DNA of 64,000 bases from WVZL01 sp041862375 (GTDB taxonomy: Bacteria; Acidobacteriota; Aminicenantia; Aminicenantales; Aminicenantaceae). Numbering within the stretch: position 1 is the stretch's first letter; every line of letters starts with the position of its first letter. The stretch lies in contig JBGVTE010000141.1 in NCBI GenBank assembly GCA_041862375.1, positions 62,001 to 126,000 on the forward strand, written 5' to 3'. Both the position numbers and the translations under genes were made by a program. Under the pieces are notes generated by a model. That model was given only the letters and a program-made list of their open reading frames with translations, searched no databases and was not told the DNA's origin. Positions 16,233-24,428 of this stretch are shown here, piece after piece.

Positions 16233-18037
16233 TAAGAAGCCTCCTTATTTTTTATTATTTTCTTAAATCTTTCTTCATTCTTAAATTTGTCAAAGTTCTT
16301 ATCAACATCAATGTATTTATGATAAACATATAACATTTTTTTTGCCCTGATATTTTTGAAAAATAAGTTCAGATGTCTATATCCTAATTCGCTTTTTCCT
16401 ATTGCCATGTATATAGAAGCTAATTTTAAGTTTTTAGAAAAAGAAATATACTCTCCTGAAGAAAGAAGGTTTATTTCTTGTATTATTCTTTGTGTTTCTT
16501 CTGTTTCTCCTTTTTGTGAAGCAATCATTCCTAGATAGAGTAAGGAACCCATTTTATATTCTAAAGGGGTAGTAAATTGTTGAAATATAGACTTGCTTTT
16601 TTCTAGGTCTTGAAAATAATAGTAAATCTCTCCTAATAGAAAGTTAACTAGTAATGAAGAATCATGCTTTTTAATTAGGTTGCATACTTCTATTGCTTTA
16701 TAAAATTCTTTATTAATCATTAAAAGTTCTGCATATACAATATTGCTAAGGCTATAAGGATTCAGCAAGAAGCTTTTTTCTTTATATTCTAAGGCTTTGC
16801 CAAAGTATGACTTATCTCCTTCTTCTCCAAATCTTAGTAAGTTACAATATCCAACTATGGAATTTAATTGAGGATGATTAGGGTATTTTTTAATTCCTTC
16901 TTGAGCTAATTCAAACGCAATGTTTTTGGTATCTTTATTGAAGCAGATGTCTTTCAACAAATAAATCTCTACAAGAGTGCTATAATATTCGGGAAGATTT
17001 GGAGATAATTGTTGGGCTTTTTTAATTAAATCTTCAGCTTTATTCACCCATTTTAAATCAAAATCCCAATTGAAATTAACAAAGTTAGTATAGCAATGAG
17101 CTAATCCTATATAGGCTAAAGCATAGTTACTATCAATTTTGATGACCTGGCTAAAAAGATTTATAGCTAACTCATTACTCTCTGGTGTACACTCGCCCCA
17201 GTAATATCTCCCTTGGTGATATAATTTCCATGGATCATCATTTTCTTCTAATAATCTGTTTAATACATAATTTCCTTTCAAATAACTATCATAAGCTTCA
17301 TAACTTTGAGGATTTTTGAAAGGATTAATTTTGGCTAAATTTAATATTTTGCAGATTTTCAGGCAAATGTATTCCTCAATGTAAGTAATATTTTTAAATG
17401 GCTCATCAAATTCTGCGTCCCAAATATTAGCCTCATCTTTTGTTCTTATGAATTGTGAGGTTACTTTAATTTTATTATTTTGCTTTTCTATCTCTCCTTT
17501 TAAAATATAATTAACTTTTAATTCCTTTCCGATTTGTTTTGGATTTTTTATAGTATTTTTGTACTTATTAACTGAATCTCGAGGAATCACTTTAAGGCTA
17601 TTATTCATTGCAAGATTATTAATTATTTCACTAGTTATTCCCTCAGAGACATATTCATCATATTCTGCTGAATTAAGAGATTTAAATGGAAGGACTGCTA
17701 TAGATAGGTTTCCAGAATAGTGCTTTATCTCTCTTGTGCTAAAGAAATATAGGAATGAAAGTATAACTAATGAAATTATTAATACAGATATTAGACCAGT
17801 AACTATCCATCTATTTTCTAAAAGGGATTTTTTATTAAGCTCTTTATAATTTGCTCTTTCTCTAAGCCATTGATCAATTTCTGATTTATAAGCAAATACT
17901 TTTGAACGTGAAGATTCACTATCAATACGATAAATCGGAAGGTGAAACTCTTTTTCCCACCTATAACAAGTTCTAATATCTCGATCCAAGTATTGAGATA
18001 TAGCTTTCCATGAATCTAAGATATCTTTATTCCTCAT
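16232..18037 (-). CDS. Membrane regulator: HTH, TolB-like domain and TPR repeats
   Basis: The frame is open from an ATG at 18070, but the ATG at 18037 has the better site (AGAGGT, 5 bases upstream) and I prefer it. The N-terminus looks like a MerR/excisionase-type helix-turn-helix (SWKAISQYLDRDIRTCYRWE, then FAYKSEIDQWLRER). One membrane helix follows (WIVTGLISVLIISLVILSFL). Next is a TolB-N/adenylate-cyclase-associated segment (SIAVLPFKSLNSAEYDEYVS, LKVNYILKGEIEKQNNKI), then TPR-like helices to the end. The layout resembles CadC-like membrane-bound transcription factors with a periplasmic sensor. It probably controls its own operon. Confidence 0.72.
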   Translation of the reverse strand: MRNKDILDSWKAISQYLDRDIRTCYRWEKEFHLPIYRIDSESSRSKVFAYKSEIDQWLRERANYKELNKKSLLENRWIVTGLISVLIISLVILSFLYFFSTREIKHYSGNLSIAVLPFKSLNSAEYDEYVSEGITSEIINNLAMNNSLKVIPRDSVNKYKNTIKNPKQIGKELKVNYILKGEIEKQNNKIKVTSQFIRTKDEANIWDAEFDEPFKNITYIEEYICLKICKILNLAKINPFKNPQSYEAYDSYLKGNYVLNRLLEENDDPWKLYHQGRYYWGECTPESNELAINLFSQVIKIDSNYALAYIGLAHCYTNFVNFNWDFDLKWVNKAEDLIKKAQQLSPNLPEYYSTLVEIYLLKDICFNKDTKNIAFELAQEGIKKYPNHPQLNSIVGYCNLLRFGEEGDKSYFGKALEYKEKSFLLNPYSLSNIVYAELLMINKEFYKAIEVCNLIKKHDSSLLVNFLLGEIYYYFQDLEKSKSIFQQFTTPLEYKMGSLLYLGMIASQKGETEETQRIIQEINLLSSGEYISFSKNLKLASIYMAIGKSELGYRHLNLFFKNIRAKKMLYVYHKYIDVDKNFDKFKNEERFKKIIKNKEAS

Positions 18038-18230
18038 ATCAACCTCTATTTTGGAATCTGCTTCATTCATTTTGTAATAAATTAATTGTTATGTCAACAA
18101 GATCCTCTTTGAAAAGGTAAAACTTAAATGCTGGGAAAATAAAAACAGTATATATAGTGAACATTCTGTTATACCATTAGTAAAAGATGATAAGTTGGCT
18201 TAGGGTATGCTTTTTAGATATTTTATTGGA

Positions 18231-18260
18231 ATAAAGTGGCATAAAGTGAAAAGAAGTGAC
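18231..18260. promoter_or_regulatory. Three helically phased 10-bp direct repeats, possible operator
   Basis: ATAAAGTGGC, ATAAAGTGAA and AAGAAGTGAC lie head to tail with a period of exactly 10 bases, one helical turn. They sit about 190 bases upstream of the preferred start of the HTH/TPR regulator. The sequence GGCATAAA at 18238 is also inverted as TTTATGCC at 18261-18268. Such phasing is typical of sites for regulators that bind one face of DNA. Binding by the adjacent gene product is inference. Confidence 0.4.
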
Positions 18261-18268
18261 ATTTATGC

Positions 18269-18752
18269 CAATTGTGTTGATTATTAAGTTAAAATAATAT
18301 TCTTTAATGTGGAAAAAGTATAAAAAATTAAATTTATGTCATTTATTTGAGGCGGTATAAGAACTAGTAATTAAAAGCGGCGTTCAAGAAAATATTGCTG
18401 TAAGTAAACATACATTAATTTTTGCTGCTGAAAAAGCAAATTAAGGTAAATACTTAAACGTAAAGGTGGGATTGTCATCATTATGAATAGCGTGAAGGGG
18501 GGTTTTTTATCTTTGGGAACCATAACATGATTGTGAATTAAACGTATAGAATAAATAGAGAGACAACTTAATAATGATGGGCAAACATTGCATCTAAAAT
18601 TATGTTGTAAAAATCGTTCATTAAATGCGAAGAATTTCAATAACTAAATTTTCATATTCTCAATGTTAGATAATTATATGCAACTTATTTTTGCAATACT
18701 TACTTTATACTGTAATAACAACATAATAAAAAATTCTATTTCTGATTTGCTG
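18269..18752. other. AT-rich intergenic region without a supported gene
   Basis: A minus-strand open frame of 89 codons (18371-18640) has no ribosome-binding site, an odd composition and no recognisable motif, so I do not call it. No RNA gene, hairpin terminator or repeat copy was recognised. The stretch separates the regulator cassette from the methyltransferase gene, which has visibly higher GC. Confidence 0.5.
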
Positions 18753-19427
18753 TTACTTGACCTGTATTTCATAAAATATGCTGGAACCATCCACTTCGGT
18801 TATAATTGGATCAATATTAAAGCTTGAAGTCAATGAGATAAAATCATCCGGGCTAACTATACTTGCCCTGAAACCGTCCTTACAGACAATAACGCCATCG
18901 CGAGTTGTTTCTTCATCAATTTCCCCGATGAGTGCATGTTCAGACTGAAGCCGGAACCATTCAAGGCGATACTCCCAAAAGCGTTCTGAATAGCTGGAAA
19001 AGAGAACCGATCCTCCTGAACAGGTAACACGCATCGATTCTTCAATAAGTTTTCGTTGATCTACTTTAAAGACCGAGATGCCGTTTTGAATACAGGCCAC
19101 CAAATCAAACTTCCGGTCACTAAATCCAAGCTCAACGGCATCCATCGCAAAAAGGTGGCAGGAAGGAGTCACGCCGAGGGCTTCATGTGCCAGACGCAGG
19201 CTTGCTTGTGAGGTGTCGATACCGACGATGGTTTGGACTTTTGTTGCCAGCTTCTTGAGGACTCTGCCGTAACCGCATCCTAGCTCAAGTACCAGATCGG
19301 AGTATTTTATCTTGTCCAGAACGAACTCAATTTCAGCCTTGAGATATTGCTTAACTCGGGGAGGAGCAATCTCGTAGCATAATTTCAGTCGTTCAGCCGA
19401 TAATTTTTGAGAGTAATAATCATACAT
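18753..19427 (-). CDS. Class I SAM-dependent methyltransferase
   Basis: The 224 residues have the Rossmann methyltransferase signature LVLELGCGYGRVLKKLA (motif I), an acidic residue ending the second strand (IVGIDTSQASL) and the post-motif DLVACIQNGISVF. The substrate is not identifiable; the fold matches small-molecule and lipid methyltransferases of the Methyltransf_11/25 type. GC is higher than in the flanking regulator and protease genes, suggesting a separate origin. It lies inside the island-like segment and could, by position only, act on a product of the radical SAM enzymes. Confidence 0.8.
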   Translation of the reverse strand: MYDYYSQKLSAERLKLCYEIAPPRVKQYLKAEIEFVLDKIKYSDLVLELGCGYGRVLKKLATKVQTIVGIDTSQASLRLAHEALGVTPSCHLFAMDAVELGFSDRKFDLVACIQNGISVFKVDQRKLIEESMRVTCSGGSVLFSSYSERFWEYRLEWFRLQSEHALIGEIDEETTRDGVIVCKDGFRASIVSPDDFISLTSSFNIDPIITEVDGSSIFYEIQVK

Positions 19428-19473
19428 TGCTTTTTCAAGAGTTCAAGCTTTATCCCTTTCCTTAGCTCCATTG

Positions 19474-21453
19474 TTAATTAATTTGCATGTACTCCCTTTC
19501 TTCTATTATTTCTATGTATTTTTTAATACTTGTTTTCAGTTGTTGAAGTTTTATATTTGTACATACTATTTCCAATGCAGGCAATATTTCTGAAGCAAGA
19601 TAGTCAACATTTTTAGTATTCAGAAATTTAGTTGATATTTGTTCATTAGAGATTAATAATTTTATAAGCAGGTCCAGAATTTTATTACCAATTTGCTTCT
19701 CAAAAATTTTAACGATAATATTGCGAGCTAAATTATAACGAATCTTAAAATCTATTTTTTCATTTCTCAAAAAATCAGTTAATTTAATATCAATAAGATT
19801 ATGTAAGTATTGAATCTTTTTAGAACCTGATTTAATGTCTTTGAAATAACTTCTAGGTATATGTTGATTATGGGATCCTAATGTTATTGCAATAATTGAT
19901 TCAAAGCTGTTGCTATCAAGATTATTAAGTATATTCGCCAGGGATTCTATGGAAGGGTTGGTTATTTGTAGTAGTTTGTCAAAAGCAACAGTATAAATTC
20001 TTGGCTTATATGTTTTTATTAATTTAGCGACTAAATACTTTATCTGGTGAGAAGTAAAATTATCATTTATAGAGTTGATCTTATCAATTGTTCTCTCTGT
20101 CTTTTTCCTGTAATAATTTTCAATAATATTTTTTAAATATGAGCCAAAAAAAGTGGGGCTTCTTCCATGAAGTAATCGGTATATTAATCTTATAACATAT
20201 GCAATGACTGCATAAACAAATAAGCCTTTTACCATGCTATCCACTTTAGGCAGTAAAGGAGGTGAAATAAGAAGGCCAGAGCCTATAAAAATTCCTACTA
20301 TGCCTCCAAAAATTATAGATAGACTTGTAATCAATTTATTGCTCAACTCTATATTGAATTCTTGACCTTTAATGAGATCATTTTCAGACTTATCCAGCCT
20401 ATGTTTCCAAATTGTATAAGTTGTTTTTAAAAATGTATAAATTAGGTAACCGGAAAATAATGAATATGCAATTTTTCTGTCTCTTTTAACATCCTCTTGT
20501 TTCTTTATTTTGGAAAAAACATCTCTAGGTTCAACTAAACCTAATCCTAATTCTCCTCTTTTATAATAAGGATCATCTATTGGCTTCGCACTATATTTTA
20601 TTATTGCGACTGCTTCTGAGCTCGATATGTCAGGATATTTGTAAAGTAACCTCCCAATAAGACCCGAAATTAAGGGCGCAGCAAAAGATGTCCCTGCGGC
20701 GATAATCCTTGTAACGGACATAAGATATTGTTCGATTTGGTGAGTAGAACCTGAAGCGGCGAGATCTACATAAGAACCCCAATTAGAATAATCTGTTTTC
20801 TTTTTTGTCCCTTCAGTTAAGGCTGCTACAGCTATTACCTCATCATATGCAGCTGGATAGTGGGACTGGAAAGTATTGTCATTTCCAGCCGATGCAACAA
20901 TAATTACACCTTTTTTGTAAAGCTCTTTAATAATATCATGTTCTCTTGGGTCATAAATGTAGCTCCCACTACTTATATTCACAATAATATCAATTTCTTG
21001 ATTTTCAAGAGCATAATTTAGTACTTTCGATAACCCATTAAAAACCTTACTCTTTACTATATCTCCAAATATATTTTGTATATTTATAGATATTATTTCA
21101 CATTTAGAACATTGATCTCGGATTGCTTTAGCTACAATACTCCCATGCCCAATCTCAGAGTCTAAATCTCCACGTACTTCACCACCTACAAATCTAGAGT
21201 TAACTCCTGTATCCAGCACGAAAACAACAACTTTTCTTTGGGTCTTTCTTGCAGTACAATATGGAAGTTCAGAAATAGAGGATAAGATTACACCTGTTAA
21301 CCCTATTTTTAGAAAATATCTACGAGTAATTAAAATCGAGTAAACTTTTTCTTTTATTTTTCTTGCTTTATTAAAATGGTTATTTAATCCTGGAAAGCAG
21401 TAATGATTTATTTCAGAGCTACATTTACTCCCCCCTTTTCTCTTGCAATACAT
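19474..21453 (-). CDS. Membrane-anchored subtilisin-like (S8) serine protease
   Basis: The product has 659 residues. The catalytic triad is complete: Asp81 (VFVLDTGV), His103 (GHGSIV) and Ser256 (GTSFAAP), with oxyanion Asn191 (SAGNDN). The N-terminal region is unusual: four cysteines in the first 66 residues and a Tat-like TRRYFLKIGLTGVILSS at 43-59. After the protease domain come two membrane helices (SIIFGGIVGIFIGSGLLI, VKGLFVYAVIAYVIRLIY) and an all-helical C-terminal 220 residues with no recognised family. The active domain would face the periplasm. It is AT-rich like the regulator cassette. A role in peptide maturation is possible but unproven. Confidence 0.82.
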   Translation of the reverse strand: MYCKRKGGSKCSSEINHYCFPGLNNHFNKARKIKEKVYSILITRRYFLKIGLTGVILSSISELPYCTARKTQRKVVVFVLDTGVNSRFVGGEVRGDLDSEIGHGSIVAKAIRDQCSKCEIISINIQNIFGDIVKSKVFNGLSKVLNYALENQEIDIIVNISSGSYIYDPREHDIIKELYKKGVIIVASAGNDNTFQSHYPAAYDEVIAVAALTEGTKKKTDYSNWGSYVDLAASGSTHQIEQYLMSVTRIIAAGTSFAAPLISGLIGRLLYKYPDISSSEAVAIIKYSAKPIDDPYYKRGELGLGLVEPRDVFSKIKKQEDVKRDRKIAYSLFSGYLIYTFLKTTYTIWKHRLDKSENDLIKGQEFNIELSNKLITSLSIIFGGIVGIFIGSGLLISPPLLPKVDSMVKGLFVYAVIAYVIRLIYRLLHGRSPTFFGSYLKNIIENYYRKKTERTIDKINSINDNFTSHQIKYLVAKLIKTYKPRIYTVAFDKLLQITNPSIESLANILNNLDSNSFESIIAITLGSHNQHIPRSYFKDIKSGSKKIQYLHNLIDIKLTDFLRNEKIDFKIRYNLARNIIVKIFEKQIGNKILDLLIKLLISNEQISTKFLNTKNVDYLASEILPALEIVCTNIKLQQLKTSIKKYIEIIEEREYMQIN

Positions 21454-21645
21454 TACTACTTTATCTAATACTCACTCACATTTCCATCTGAAATTCTTAT
21501 ATCATGAGGAACATTACTGTATCCACCGATTATAATAAAATATTTTCACTTTTTTTCAGACCATCGGGCATACATGGTAAATGGTTTACATCCTCCCTTC
21601 TTTGAGAATATATGAACAAGGTAGGATATATTCCTTATCAAGTTG

Positions 21646-22728
21646 TCAGCGTCTTTTTTGTCCCTTCTTTTTGCCAGACAGCTCGCAATACCATCTCTTT
21701 AAGATTGATTCTGCGGATTTCCCTTGAGGAGTGTATCCTCTGTCGTTTAATCCGCCCCGGTGAGGGTCAGGCTCCCAGTTCCACCAGTATATCCCTTCGA
21801 GCCATGGTTTTCCATCGAATGCCTTGATGACAGCTTGATAGCAAAGAGCCTGTTCTTTAAGGTCAAGAGTGCCAGGAGTCTCCCAATCCCAAGGCCTTAT
21901 GTTTGCTCCATCTATGCTTCTGTATCCAATTTCTGTGAGGATAATAGGTCTCTTCCATTTCTCATAAAAAGCTTCGATTTCTTTAAGATAAGGCCACCAG
22001 GCAGCTAAAAGCTCGCTCAATTCGGGGTCTGTTTTATCGGTTAGGACAAAGTAGGAATCGATGCCGATATAGTTGAGGTCATCCCAGAATTCAATCTGCA
22101 GATATTCCTGCCCCCAATTCGCTGCATAGCCCAGGGGACCTTCATAAATTTCTCTGACATTCTTAATGGTCTCCCTCCATTCTAAGGTGTACTCTGATGT
22201 CGTCAATAACAGAAATTCGCAGCCGATGGAGAAGATTTCGACCCCTTCCTGTTGGGCGAGTTCTGCATAAGCTTTTATCATATTTCGGTAGTTTTCAAAC
22301 CAAATCTTCGTGTTCGTGGGCTGGAAAGTGCCGCGCCAGTCGCCGCTTTGAGCATCCACATGGGGCTTGAGCATTACCTTTAGGCCGAGGCTATGAGCAT
22401 ACTGGATGGCATGCCTGATGCATTCATTCCTGGCAGTCCTCCCTTTATATTCAGGAAATATCTCGTTCGCATACCTGTCTTTTTGGTACAAGCTCGGCAC
22501 CAGCTGAATCCATTCTGTGCAGGTGTTTTGGACGAGGATTTTGAGTGATTCATCTGAATGCAATGAGCAATATTGATCAGACTGCCACGTCGGAAAGGCC
22601 ATTCCTTTCTGGAAGGCAGAAGAATCTGAGGAGCTGGAGATGAGAATAAGAGTCGGAGTGATCATTAGTGTCAAAAACAAAACAGCCCTGGATAATAGAG
22701 ATAGTCTAGCATTCATTTTTTTTCTCAT
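21646..22728 (-). CDS. GH113-like glycoside hydrolase, secreted
   Basis: The frame is open from 22782, but the first 18 codons look non-native. From the ATG at 22728 (MRKKMNARLSLLSRAVLFLT) a proper signal peptide begins, so I prefer it. The rest is a TIM barrel of the GH113/cellulase-like type: FQKGMAFPTWQ, LGLKVMLKPHVDA, the acid/base region IFSIGCEFLLL, DDLNYIGIDSYF, the nucleophile region PIILTEIGYRS and the late GIYWWNWEPDP. GH113 members include beta-mannanases. The protein is expected in the periplasm or outside. It is the only carbohydrate-active gene in the segment. Confidence 0.8.
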   Translation of the reverse strand: MRKKMNARLSLLSRAVLFLTLMITPTLILISSSSDSSAFQKGMAFPTWQSDQYCSLHSDESLKILVQNTCTEWIQLVPSLYQKDRYANEIFPEYKGRTARNECIRHAIQYAHSLGLKVMLKPHVDAQSGDWRGTFQPTNTKIWFENYRNMIKAYAELAQQEGVEIFSIGCEFLLLTTSEYTLEWRETIKNVREIYEGPLGYAANWGQEYLQIEFWDDLNYIGIDSYFVLTDKTDPELSELLAAWWPYLKEIEAFYEKWKRPIILTEIGYRSIDGANIRPWDWETPGTLDLKEQALCYQAVIKAFDGKPWLEGIYWWNWEPDPHRGGLNDRGYTPQGKSAESILKRWYCELSGKKKGQKRR

Positions 22729-22782
22729 TATTTGAATAGAGATTATACCTTTCTTTTTTGCCAAAGGCCACGATTTTATCAT

Positions 22783-23100
22783 TTTTGAAGCTTTATCTGT
22801 CTACAGACAGTCTGGAGAAATTGATTCGCTGAGGAATTATTGATGTCAATTACCTCAAAAGGTACAGAAAACACTCATTCGGATAAGAAAACTCACTCCC
22901 CAGAAAGGAATATTCATTGATGTTGGATAGAATTTTATCTTAAGAAGAAACAACAAGCCTAATCTTTACTGGTTTAAAATAATTCATGGTAGAATAATTA
23001 TAGAAGCAAGCTGGTAGATAAAGTTTTCTCTTTGAAAATTCATTTTAAAACGATAAAATGAAATTTTAAAAGATTCAAAGATAGAAGAGGCGTTGAGAAA
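22783..23100. other. Intergenic region with one half of a short repeat
   Basis: About 318 bp lie between the divergent glycosidase and radical SAM genes. The only structure seen is at its left edge. The segment around 22748-22785 (minus strand, GCCTTTGGC followed by an A-rich run) recurs at 24276-24308 with about five differences over 33 bases. No small gene or hairpin was recognised. Confidence 0.4.
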
Positions 23101-24147
23101 ATGATACCCTGGGTTGATATCAAATATAGATACAAGCAGTATGAGTACATGTGCCGTTCTGTCTACAAAGATTTTAGACAGTTGATAAAAATTAATAAGA
23201 ACGAATATAAAAAGTTTGAAGATAGCATTTTTATAAACAGGATTTACTTTGAGGTTACGAATATCTGTAATGCCAAGTGTGTTTTTTGTGCATATCCTTC
23301 GGTTCAACATAAAAAAGGTGTAATGAAGTTCAAAACGTTCAAGAAGGCTGTTGATGAATATAGAAGGGCAGGAGGGAATATTATAAGTTTTACACCTACA
23401 GTTGGTGATCCCCTTCTCGATCCAGGACTTCTCGAGAAGATTCATTATGTAACAAGTCTCGAGGGCATAAAGAGAGTGTATTTTTACACTAACGGCATAT
23501 TGCTCGGAAAGAATAAAATGTATGAGAAATTAATTGACTCTGGAGTTGATGTAATCCATTTGAGTATTCCTGAGACTAACAAAGAAATGTATGAAAAAAT
23601 CTGCGGAGTAGAGATTTATGATACATTGATTCAAAATGTTCATAAATTGTTATCATATAACGAATCACAAGATAATAAAGTTAAAATCAAGTTTGATTTC
23701 AGACCTGGTTCATACCCTAGTGAAGTCCTAAAGTCTCCTGATTTCATAGAGTACATTCAACCTTTTTTAGGTGATAGAGTTTGGTATGAATTTATGGTGG
23801 ATTATGATAATTGGGGTGGTGTCGTTAAGAAGGAAGATCTAGTTGGAGTGATGAGGTTAAGAAGGAACCAGAAAGTGAAAATATTACCATGCATCAGAAC
23901 TTTCGATGTCGCAATTTTATTTGATGGGAGTGTTCGTCTCTGTGCATGCAGGATAAAGTCCACAGAATTTGATGATCTTGTTATCGGCAATATTCATAAT
24001 GATTCTTTAGTGAACATATTTCATAGTGAAAAGACAAAGGAAATACGGCATAAATTTGTCAAGAAAGAATTACCTGAAGTATGTAAAGATTGCGGTGTTT
24101 TTTTGCCTATAAAGAGAAAATTTTTAACAAAGAGATTACAATTTTAG
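23101..24147 (+). CDS. Radical SAM protein with SPASM-like C-terminus
   Basis: The 348-residue enzyme has the cluster motif VTNICNAKCVFCAYP (CX3CX2C), a GGNIISFTPTVGDPLLDPGL segment equivalent to the usual GGEP/GDP site, and FYTNGILL. The C-terminus has LPCIRTF, RLCACRI, a VIGNIHNDSLVNIFHS turn and CKDC, as in SPASM or twitch auxiliary-cluster domains. AGAGG lies upstream of the ATG. These enzymes modify peptides, glycans or cofactors; the substrate is unknown. It is the second radical SAM gene inside the repeat-bounded segment, on the opposite strand from the first. Confidence 0.82.
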   Translation: MIPWVDIKYRYKQYEYMCRSVYKDFRQLIKINKNEYKKFEDSIFINRIYFEVTNICNAKCVFCAYPSVQHKKGVMKFKTFKKAVDEYRRAGGNIISFTPTVGDPLLDPGLLEKIHYVTSLEGIKRVYFYTNGILLGKNKMYEKLIDSGVDVIHLSIPETNKEMYEKICGVEIYDTLIQNVHKLLSYNESQDNKVKIKFDFRPGSYPSEVLKSPDFIEYIQPFLGDRVWYEFMVDYDNWGGVVKKEDLVGVMRLRRNQKVKILPCIRTFDVAILFDGSVRLCACRIKSTEFDDLVIGNIHNDSLVNIFHSEKTKEIRHKFVKKELPEVCKDCGVFLPIKRKFLTKRLQF

Positions 24148-24347
24148 ATGATTCATAGGGCTTTTTCTCAGATCATGCTCTCGTCCATGAACATGCAAAT
24201 CCGATTATTATTTGTTAAATATCCTTGGAACAGTATTCCCTATATTCAGTCTTTGTGAATTTAAGAGGGATAAGAATTTCTTTTTAGCCAAAGGCGACGA
24301 GTTTCTCATTATCTCTTTTCTATCTCCCTCTTGATTTAATGTCTCGT

Positions 24348-24428
24348 TTATTTTTTCTCCTTTAAATATTTCGCCAACCAGAGGTGAACCGTTTTCCACC
24401 AGAGCTTCGCATTTTGTGGTTTTTGAAC
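24348..24428 (-). repeat. Right copy of the S9 3'-end direct repeat
   Basis: These last 27 codons and stop of the S9 peptidase gene recur in decayed form at 14782-14862 in the same orientation. The intact copy belongs to the full gene, as expected when an element integrates at a gene's 3' end and leaves the displaced end on its far side. Confidence 0.65.

Noticed and set aside
18371..18640. Open frame of 89 codons upstream of the regulator cassette
   Set aside because: No ribosome-binding site, unusual composition (rich in Leu, Phe, Gln, Cys) and no motif. It probably reflects low stop-codon density by chance.
24208..24399. Small minus-strand frame overlapping the S9 gene end
   Set aside because: It overlaps the end of a certain gene in another frame and its only feature is the short repeat near 24276-24308.
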